This document shows positions 5,256-11,695 of a stretch of 11,695 bases of DNA, in pieces. Below the pieces are notes generated by a model, which was not told the origin of the DNA, ran no database searches, and worked only from the letters and a program-made list of their open reading frames with translations. The position numbers and the translations under genes are program-made. The stretch is from an uncultured Bacteriovorax sp. (GTDB taxonomy: Bacteria; Bdellovibrionota; Bacteriovoracia; Bacteriovoracales; Bacteriovoracaceae). The stretch's first letter is position 1; each line of letters begins with the position of its first letter. The stretch covers positions 1 to 11,695 of the forward strand of contig CAMLRB010000118.1 of NCBI GenBank assembly GCA_946482295.1, written 5' to 3'.

Positions 5256-7946
5256 CTAATTCTCTTTTTCTTGCGGAACAGTTGGTTGTTTCTCAAGAGG
5301 TAACTCAATAACGAAACGGGCCCCCTTAGGTTTGTTATCTTCATAATAAATAGTACCTCGATGTAACTCAACAATACCTTTTACTATCGCTAGCCCCAAA
5401 CCAACTCCTCCGGGTAAGGACGCTTTGGCACGAAAAAATTTTTCAAAAATAAAGGGAGCGTCTTTTGGATCAATCCCAGAGCCTTCATCTTCGATGACAA
5501 TACTTGTTTTTTTATTATCACTAAAACACTTAATTGAGACAGTACTTTGAACATCTGAATACATGAAAGAGTTTAAAAGAAGATTAGTTAAAAGATGTTC
5601 AAATAATTTAAAATCAATTTGAAGCAACTGTACTGTTGGATCTATTACAATCGAAATTTTACGGTCTGGATGTGATTTTTTAACTTTATTAACTGCTGTA
5701 TAAATTAAATCATGTAGGTCATGCCATTCTTTTCGTAATGAGAGAACACCTGAAGATAATCGGCTCATATCTAAAAGATTTTCAATAACGTGATTTAATC
5801 GCTCACTTGCCTCCGAAAGATTTCTAGCAATCGATTTAATATTAGGATCTGAGCTAGATTGATTTTCTAAAGCATAAACGCTTCCCATTATGGAAGTAAG
5901 TGGAGTGCGCATTTCATGAGAAATTGAATTCAATAATGTTTGATGTAAGAGTGAAGAATCCTCAAGTCTTTGGGCCGCAATAATTTTAGCCGACATGAGA
6001 TTTCTCTCCAATGCACCACCGATAATTCTTACAATAGAATAAAGCAAGGTTTCTTGATCAAGTCCGAGTTTACGATTTCTATTCTTAGGGTTGAATGAAA
6101 AAACTCCAATAGTTTCATCAGTTCCTTTTATAGGAATATAAAGCGAAGCCGCTTGCCCTAAAGTGTCTGTTGACCAACCTGCCGCCTTTTGATTCTGCAA
6201 GCACCACAATGCAACTGCTTTTTCTTTTTCATCAATCGCTTTGAAATAAGTTTCTTTTAGTGAGAAATCTAAAGATCCCTCTGCGGTTTTCATATATATA
6301 TGGCATTGAGCACTTAAAAGTTTATCAACTCTTTCTTTAACCAATCCAATGGATTGAAAGGGACCCGCCGTCGATGATAGGTCTTGCATAATTTGATAAA
6401 GAAGATTTGTTCGCTCTTCTCTTTCTCTGATAAGTCGTTCATGAAACTTAAGTCTGTTGCTTAAATAACCTGTAAAAGAAGCCACCACAAAATATGAAAG
6501 ACACAAAAAAATGTCATCTGTTTCACGAATAACGAAGGTCATGACTGGTGGAATAAAAAAGAAATTCCACATAAAAGCACCTAGAGCGGCTGAAAAAAGG
6601 ACGGCCCCTAAACTGCCAAATAGTCCGACAATGAGTACACCAATCAAAAAAACAAAACTGATTGATCGATAGCCAAGAAAATTAACCAGGGCGCCACTTA
6701 GTAAACTCAGCCCAACCATAAACCAGAAAGTATTCCAATATTTAATGAAACTTGTTCTCTCACTTCCTTTGATTAACCCCTGAAGTAATGGGGGTCTATA
6801 ATTGATTGTTTCATCTTGACGTAGAACGTGAACATCTACATCCCTACTTTCTAAAACAAGCCGATCCAAAAGAGAGCCTTTTGTAAAAAAATCTTTTAAG
6901 AATCTTCTTGCTGGACGACCAACAATAATCTGGGTCACATTTCTTTGACGTGAAATCCTCTCAAGAGCAGATGGGACATCAGTATCGGTTGTCGTAATGA
7001 CCTCTGCTCTAAGCTCCCTGGCGAGATTGAGATTTTTCACTAATTGTGCTTGATCAACATCAGATAATTGAATTCCAGTATCAATGTGAACAGCAATCCA
7101 AGGGGCCTCTAGGTTATAAGCAAGTCTTCTTGTGGCCCTGATAAGTTTTTCCGAATAGGGGCTATGAGAAATCGCCACAAGAATACGTTCATTGGTCTGC
7201 CAAGGCTTATCAACTTTTGCCGCAGACAATCTTTGCAAATCGTGTTCAACTCTTTCTGCTGTCATTCGCAAAGCAATTTCTCTAAGCGCTGTTAATCTAT
7301 CTTCTTTAAAAAAATTTTGACTGGCCTGAGTAACTTTGTCTCCGAGATAGACTTTTCCTTCACTTAGTCGTTTTAAAAGCTCAGAAGGAGCAATATCGAC
7401 GAGCTCAACGAGATCTGCTCTCTCCAACATACTATCAGGAACAGTTTCTCGTATGGAAATTCCGGAAATAGATTCAATAATATCTTTTCTACTTTCGAGA
7501 TGCTGAACATTGAGTGCAGTATAAACGTTAATGCCAGCATCCAAGATTTCTAAAACGTCTTGGTATCTTTTTTCGTGTCTAGAACCTGGAACATTTGAAT
7601 GAGCAAGCTCGTCCACAATGACCAACTTGGGACGACGTTTTAAAATGGCATCTATATCCATTTCTTCAAGTTCGGTATCTCTATATTTAATTTTGATTCG
7701 AGGAAGAATTTCCAATCCATGTAACAAAGCCGATGTCTCACTTCTCCCATGAGTTTCAACAATACCAATGACGACATCAACTCCTTCAAGTTTTTTCTGA
7801 TGGGCCATCTTTAACATGGCATAAGTTTTACCTACGCCTGCGGACATTCCTAAAAAAACTCTAAGACTAGCAGTCGACCCGATTTTCTCTTCACTCTTAA
7901 TGGCCCTTAACAATATATCAGGGTCTAATCTTTTATCGTTTTCCAT
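5256..7946 (-). CDS. kdpD: KdpD, potassium/turgor-sensing histidine kinase
   Basis: This is a full-length KdpD of 896 residues (E. coli 894). Domains in order: the N-terminal KdpD domain with Walker A GMSAGVGKT (33-41) and a Walker-B-like VDELAH (111-116); a universal-stress-protein-like domain (about 253-377); a DUF4118 region of four membrane helices (about 404-498) followed by an Arg-rich stretch (498-512); a GAF-like domain (about 520-650); and the kinase core. The core has the phospho-acceptor H677 in SISHEMRTPL, N-box N788/N792, G1 box EDEGSGID (819-826), F box around 833-838 and G2 GGVGLGLAI (846-854). All catalytic motifs are intact. It is an inner-membrane protein that phosphorylates KdpE. 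The start codon shares one base with the kdpC stop (TAATG), with AGGA (7951-7954) just ahead, so the two genes are translationally coupled. The USP domain carries an SxS motif discussed under findings. Confidence 0.97.
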   Translation of the reverse strand: MENDKRLDPDILLRAIKSEEKIGSTASLRVFLGMSAGVGKTYAMLKMAHQKKLEGVDVVIGIVETHGRSETSALLHGLEILPRIKIKYRDTELEEMDIDAILKRRPKLVIVDELAHSNVPGSRHEKRYQDVLEILDAGINVYTALNVQHLESRKDIIESISGISIRETVPDSMLERADLVELVDIAPSELLKRLSEGKVYLGDKVTQASQNFFKEDRLTALREIALRMTAERVEHDLQRLSAAKVDKPWQTNERILVAISHSPYSEKLIRATRRLAYNLEAPWIAVHIDTGIQLSDVDQAQLVKNLNLARELRAEVITTTDTDVPSALERISRQRNVTQIIVGRPARRFLKDFFTKGSLLDRLVLESRDVDVHVLRQDETINYRPPLLQGLIKGSERTSFIKYWNTFWFMVGLSLLSGALVNFLGYRSISFVFLIGVLIVGLFGSLGAVLFSAALGAFMWNFFFIPPVMTFVIRETDDIFLCLSYFVVASFTGYLSNRLKFHERLIREREERTNLLYQIMQDLSSTAGPFQSIGLVKERVDKLLSAQCHIYMKTAEGSLDFSLKETYFKAIDEKEKAVALWCLQNQKAAGWSTDTLGQAASLYIPIKGTDETIGVFSFNPKNRNRKLGLDQETLLYSIVRIIGGALERNLMSAKIIAAQRLEDSSLLHQTLLNSISHEMRTPLTSIMGSVYALENQSSSDPNIKSIARNLSEASERLNHVIENLLDMSRLSSGVLSLRKEWHDLHDLIYTAVNKVKKSHPDRKISIVIDPTVQLLQIDFKLFEHLLTNLLLNSFMYSDVQSTVSIKCFSDNKKTSIVIEDEGSGIDPKDAPFIFEKFFRAKASLPGGVGLGLAIVKGIVELHRGTIYYEDNKPKGARFVIELPLEKQPTVPQEKEN

Positions 7947-8506
7947 TATTTCCTGTAATCATCTAAAGATAAATTCAGAGCGAGTACATTCACAATCGGC
8001 TCCCCTAAAAATCCAAATTGACGATCGGTTGTAGCTTTTTTAATTAAATCTTCAATAACAGAATGATCTAGGCCTCTTGCTGTTGCAACCCTAATTGTTT
8101 GATAGCGAGCTGCTTCAACCGAAATATGTGGATCAATACCGCTGGCAGAAGCAAAAAGTAAGTCCTGAGGAGGTTCGCTTTCACCTGGATGGACCGCAAT
8201 AAGTTTAGCTTTTCTTTCTTCATATAACCTTTTAAGAGCATCAGAAGCTGAACTTAAATTAGATCCACCAGAGGGCATTGGGTTGTGTGAAATCGCTGAA
8301 GGTCTCGACCAAAAATACTCCGGTCTTTCAAAATTTTGACCTATACTTAAAGAACCAACAATTCGACCATCTTTAGAAACTAACTGACCCTTGGCTTTAT
8401 TTTTAAAAAGTGCTTGTCCAATTCCAGTCATGCTTAAAGGATAAAGTACTCCACAAAAAAATGTAATCAGGGCCATAAATATAACTGATGTTGCTAAATG
8501 TTTCAT
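7946..8506 (-). CDS. kdpC: KdpC, potassium-transporting ATPase subunit C
   Basis: This is the single-span accessory subunit of the KdpFABC high-affinity K+ pump, which supports coupling of KdpB to KdpA. It has 186 residues (E. coli 190). One N-terminal membrane helix (about 7-27) is followed by a periplasmic domain with the family signatures GSLSIGQNF (51-59), YFWSRPSA (64-71), SGGSN (79-83), DLLFASASGIDPHIS (115-129) and an AARYQTIRVATARG block (132-145). The start has a clear AGGAA ribosome site (8514-8518) that overlaps the kdpB stop codon, ten bases upstream. The stop overlaps the kdpD start by one base. Confidence 0.96.
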   Translation of the reverse strand: MKHLATSVIFMALITFFCGVLYPLSMTGIGQALFKNKAKGQLVSKDGRIVGSLSIGQNFERPEYFWSRPSAISHNPMPSGGSNLSSASDALKRLYEERKAKLIAVHPGESEPPQDLLFASASGIDPHISVEAARYQTIRVATARGLDHSVIEDLIKKATTDRQFGFLGEPIVNVLALNLSLDDYRK

Positions 8507-8516
8507 ATTCTTATTC

Positions 8517-10604
8517 CTAGACTATTCCGATTGTAGTGATAATGACGTCGATGATCTTAATTCCAATGAATGGAATAACAACTCCACCAACTCCAAAGAT
8601 AAGCAAGTTTCTTTTTAACACTTGATCAGCTCCTTGGGCCTTATAACCGACACCTTTAAGTGCTAATGGAATTAAAGCAACAATCACCAAAGCATTAAAA
8701 ATAACAGCGCTTAAAATCGCACTCTGAGGCGAAACGAGCCTCATGATATTTAAAACTGCAAGTGGTCCTGACTGCTGACCATTGAGTACATAAAGTGTTC
8801 CAAAAATAGCAGGCAAAATGGCAAAGTATTTGGCCACATCGTTAGCGATACTGAAAGTTGTCAGACTTCCTCTTGTCATGAGTAATTGTTTTCCAATTTC
8901 TACGATCTCTATAAGCTTAGTTGGATTACTGTCAAGATCAACCATGTTTCCTGCTTCACGGGCCGCTTGAGTGCCTGTATTCATGGCAACACCGACATCT
9001 GCTTGAGCGAGGGCAGGCGCATCGTTTGTTCCATCTCCTGTCATGGCCACAAGGTGTCCATCAGCTTGTTCTTGTCTGATACGTTTTAATTTGTCCTCAG
9101 GTGTTGCCTGCGCCATGAAATCATCGACGCCCGCTTCTGCAGCAATTGCAGCCGCTGTTAAAGGATTATCTCCTGTGATCATGACTGTCTTAATTCCCAT
9201 CTTCCGAAGTTCAGCGAATCTTTCTTTCATTCCACCTTTTACGACGTCTTTAAGATAAATCACACCAAGAATCAATTTACCTTCGACAACAACCAATGGT
9301 GTTCCACCTTTTTTTGAAATAGATTCGATTATTTCATCTAAATCCTTAGGAATCACACCGTTCATTTCTTGAACATACTTTTTGATGGAGTCCCCTGCTC
9401 CTTTGCGGATACTTGTTGTAATTTGACCTTCAGAATGAAAATCAATACCACTCATTCTTGTTTGAGCGGTAAAGGGAACGAAATTTGCTTGATGAGGTTG
9501 AACACTTTCAGCTCGTAAGTTATATTTTTCTTTTGCAAGCACGACTATTGATCTTCCTTCTGGAGTTTCGTCGGCAAGTGAAGCTAATTGAGCAGCCTCC
9601 GCTAGTTTTTCTGATGCCACACCTTTAACTGGCAAAAATTCATTGGCCATACGATTTCCGAGTGTGATCGTGCCGGTTTTATCGAGTAATAAAACATCTA
9701 CGTCTCCAGCTGCTTCAACAGAACGGCCGCTTGTCGCAATAACATTCCTTCTGATCAATCGATCCATTCCACTGATTCCAATTGCACTTAAGAGTCCACC
9801 AATGGTTGTTGGTATTAAGCATACTAAAAGAGCAATCAATACTGGAACTGTGACAACCGAACTCAAATCCTGATTGTTCGCTGTCCCTGCATAACTAACA
9901 AATGCTTTAAGAGTCATTACAGCAAGAACAAACACAATAGTTAAACCAGATAAAACTATACTTAAGGCAATTTCATTGGGAGTTTTTTGTCTTTTTGCTC
10001 CTTCAACTAAAGCTATCATTCTATCTAGAAAACTGTGTCCTGCTTCTGCAGTAATTTGAATTAAAACGCGATCGCTGATGACTTTGGTTCCACCGGTAAC
10101 TGCACTTCTGTCCCCTCCAGATTCACGAATAACGGGAGCTGATTCACCAGTGATAGCAGATTCATCAACGCTTGCTATCCCTTCGATAACTTCACCGTCA
10201 CCGGGAATTACATCACCATTTTCACAAACGACGATATCACCTTTTTTTAAGCTTGCTGCGGAGACTTTGGATTCAACCCCATTGATTAACAACCTAGCAA
10301 TTGTAGATGTTCTGGTTTTCTTCAACTCTTCGGCTTGCGCCTTCCCTCTTCCTTCTGCAATGGCCTCTGCAAAATTGGCAAACAACACTGTAAACCATAA
10401 CCACAAAGCAATTTGCATTTCAAATAACTTTGAACCAGCACCAACTCCAAAGACAACATAGACGGTTGTCATAATGGCCCCAACCATTGTGACAAACATA
10501 ACCGGATTTTTCATTTGGGTAACTGGATTAAGTTTTATGAAAGCATCTTTAATGGCCGTCATAACGAGATCTTTTTGAAACATATTTTTTTTATCATCAC
10601 TCAT
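8517..10604 (-). CDS. kdpB: KdpB, P-type ATPase subunit of the high-affinity K+ pump
   Basis: This is the catalytic subunit of KdpFABC, 695 residues (E. coli 682). It hydrolyses ATP through a phospho-aspartate intermediate to drive K+ import. The actuator motif TGES is at 152-155; its Ser corresponds to the inhibitory phospho-serine S162 of E. coli. The membrane motif IPTT (264-267) sits in a long hydrophobic helix, and the phosphorylation site DKTGT has D308. The nucleotide-binding KGA is at 401-403, TGDN at 477-480 and the hinge TGDGTNDAP at 522-530, followed by C-terminal membrane helices. All catalytic residues expected of the family are present. The start is supported by AGGAG (10611-10615), six bases upstream and overlapping the kdpA stop. 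Nine bases separate the two genes. Confidence 0.98.
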   Translation of the reverse strand: MSDDKKNMFQKDLVMTAIKDAFIKLNPVTQMKNPVMFVTMVGAIMTTVYVVFGVGAGSKLFEMQIALWLWFTVLFANFAEAIAEGRGKAQAEELKKTRTSTIARLLINGVESKVSAASLKKGDIVVCENGDVIPGDGEVIEGIASVDESAITGESAPVIRESGGDRSAVTGGTKVISDRVLIQITAEAGHSFLDRMIALVEGAKRQKTPNEIALSIVLSGLTIVFVLAVMTLKAFVSYAGTANNQDLSSVVTVPVLIALLVCLIPTTIGGLLSAIGISGMDRLIRRNVIATSGRSVEAAGDVDVLLLDKTGTITLGNRMANEFLPVKGVASEKLAEAAQLASLADETPEGRSIVVLAKEKYNLRAESVQPHQANFVPFTAQTRMSGIDFHSEGQITTSIRKGAGDSIKKYVQEMNGVIPKDLDEIIESISKKGGTPLVVVEGKLILGVIYLKDVVKGGMKERFAELRKMGIKTVMITGDNPLTAAAIAAEAGVDDFMAQATPEDKLKRIRQEQADGHLVAMTGDGTNDAPALAQADVGVAMNTGTQAAREAGNMVDLDSNPTKLIEIVEIGKQLLMTRGSLTTFSIANDVAKYFAILPAIFGTLYVLNGQQSGPLAVLNIMRLVSPQSAILSAVIFNALVIVALIPLALKGVGYKAQGADQVLKRNLLIFGVGGVVIPFIGIKIIDVIITTIGIV

Positions 10605-10613
10605 AACAAGCTC

Positions 10614-11695
10614 CTAAAATGTTCTTCCATTCAACATTAAAAAGTGTTCCGCAACTGGCCCCAGAGCTATGCCTGGAAGAAATGTCAGAGCACCAACTAA
10701 TAAAATGATTCCAATGAGCAAAACTGAAAACAGAATTGTATCTACTTCAAAAGTTCCTTTTGAAGGTGGTGAATATTTTTTCTTAGCTAAATTTCCGGCA
10801 ATGGCCAGAATCGGAAGAATGATTGCAAATCGCCCAATAAGCATGGCAATGGCTAGTGTGATATTATAGTAAGGAACATTTGCACTTAATCCGGCAAAAG
10901 CACTACCATTGTTACCAGTTGCTGAAGCATAAGCATAAACGATTTCAGAGAATCCATGAGGACCTTTAGACATCAAGCTTGATAATCCCATTGAACTCAC
11001 TGATGAAATTGCCGAAAATATCAGCACTGTCGCGCAAGGAACAATGATCGCAAGAATGACCATCATCATTTCCTTAGCTTCAATTTTCTTACCAATATAT
11101 TCCGGTGTTCTTCCCACCATGAGTCCAGATATAAAAACCGTCATAAGAATGAACAACATCATTCCATAAAAGCCTGCACCGACTCCTCCGAAGATAATTT
11201 CACCTAAAAGCATATTGAGTAAGGCCAGCCCACCTGCTAGTGGACTAAGAGATGAATGAAGCGTATTAACCGAACCACTTGAAGCCATAGTCGTTATCTG
11301 CGAAAAGAGAACACTATTAAAAACTCCAAAACGTGCTTCTTTTCCTTCCATCAAACCTGAGAGATTGAAAAGTGGATTGACCGAAAACTCTGATACCAAG
11401 GCCAATACAGTTATACCGACAAAAAGAAACATCATTGTGCCAAAAATGATCCAACCGTGTTTTTTAGCTTTGGCCATTAGCCCGTATGTGTAAGTAAGTG
11501 CAGCTGGAATTAAAAAAATAGAAAGCATCTGGAGAAAGTTCGAAAATGGAGTTGAGTTCTCAAATGGATGAGCAGCATTGGCATTAAAAAACCCACCACC
11601 GTTAGTACCTAACATTTTGATTGCAACTTGCGAGGCCACTGGCCCCATCGGAATGATCTGCTTCATTCCCTCTAAGGTAAGTACTTCATGATAGG
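10614..11695 (-). CDS. kdpA: KdpA, K+-binding channel-like subunit (5' part outside window)
   Basis: This is the potassium-translocating subunit of KdpFABC, related to the Trk/Ktr/HKT superfamily. The visible 359 residues are the C-terminal two thirds of a protein that is 557 residues in E. coli. The frame stays open to the right edge: codons before the internal ATG at 11666 read YHEVLTLEG and continue the family sequence into PMGPVASQ. That ATG is therefore not the start, and about 200 N-terminal residues lie outside. Selectivity-filter segments seen are LGTNGGGFFNANAAHPFEN, SSGSVNTLHSS and NNGSAFAGLSAN, along with GRTPEYIGKKI and the terminal LPGIALGPVAEH. Several strongly hydrophobic spans lie between them. 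It is the first visible gene of the operon. Any kdpF, promoter or KdpE site would be off the right edge. Confidence 0.97.
   Translation of the reverse strand, partial: YHEVLTLEGMKQIIPMGPVASQVAIKMLGTNGGGFFNANAAHPFENSTPFSNFLQMLSIFLIPAALTYTYGLMAKAKKHGWIIFGTMMFLFVGITVLALVSEFSVNPLFNLSGLMEGKEARFGVFNSVLFSQITTMASSGSVNTLHSSLSPLAGGLALLNMLLGEIIFGGVGAGFYGMMLFILMTVFISGLMVGRTPEYIGKKIEAKEMMMVILAIIVPCATVLIFSAISSVSSMGLSSLMSKGPHGFSEIVYAYASATGNNGSAFAGLSANVPYYNITLAIAMLIGRFAIILPILAIAGNLAKKKYSPPSKGTFEVDTILFSVLLIGIILLVGALTFLPGIALGPVAEHFLMLNGRTF

Noticed and set aside
10078..10461. A 127-codon plus-strand frame inside kdpB
   Set aside because: It lies antisense to well-conserved kdpB motifs (TGES, membrane helices), has no ribosome site or recognisable content, and is a shadow frame.
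10614..11666. A 350-residue kdpA starting at the ATG at 11666
   Set aside because: The frame is open to the right edge and the codons before this ATG read YHEVLTLEG, which continues the known KdpA sequence. The ATG is an internal methionine.
1..11695. CRISPR arrays, insertion sequences, integrases, toxin-antitoxin pairs or defence genes
   Set aside because: No regularly spaced repeats, transposase or integrase motifs, or defence-family domains were seen on either strand.

Overview
The window is AT-rich bacterial DNA with tightly packed genes. It falls into two blocks that meet head to head near position 3120. Three small unrelated secreted proteins with signal peptides and paired cysteines, a signal-peptide-bearing membrane protein, short Shine-Dalgarno-led genes and a full Kdp operon suggest a Gram-negative bacterium. 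My best guess is a member of the Bdellovibrio/Bacteriovorax lineage (Bdellovibrionota). This rests on overall style, not on a marker gene, and is low to moderate confidence.

Plus-strand block (1-3120): the tail of an unidentified gene overlaps, through a GTGA junction, a radical SAM protein of the lysine 2,3-aminomutase (KamA) family (71-1102). Next come two exported proteins that are probably co-transcribed. The first is an unrecognised six-cysteine protein (1152-1925). The second (1946-2902) carries a catalase-like core, with the distal His, the DPRGFA segment and an Asn-Phe-Phe motif, but has no visible proximal heme tyrosine. A tRNA-Gly(GCC) gene with encoded CCA follows, with its own near-consensus sigma-70 promoter. 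It is closed by a strong hairpin terminator that can also serve the converging minus-strand gene.

Minus-strand block (3135-11695), read right to left: kdpA (5' end beyond the right edge), kdpB, kdpC, kdpD and kdpE form one compact operon. The genes overlap by 1 nt or lie up to 10 nt apart. KdpA (K+ channel-like subunit), KdpB (P-type ATPase) and KdpC form the high-affinity K+ pump. KdpD (sensor kinase with KdpD, USP, four-helix membrane, GAF and kinase parts) and KdpE (OmpR-type regulator) are expected to switch on the same operon when K+ is limiting. About 160 nt downstream of kdpE, without a visible terminator between, lies an unrecognised membrane protein gene (3580-4404). It has its own strong terminator, and after that comes a small secreted four-cysteine protein (3135-3458) with its own promoter.

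The minus-strand intergenic regions contain three inverted repeats that sit on or near promoters or ribosome binding sites and look like operators. I see no CRISPR array, insertion sequence, integrase or phage gene. Most of the window is ordinary core-type content. The less expected elements are the catalase-like exported protein, the KamA-type enzyme of EpmB-like length, the unknown gene appended to the kdp operon, and the palindromes.
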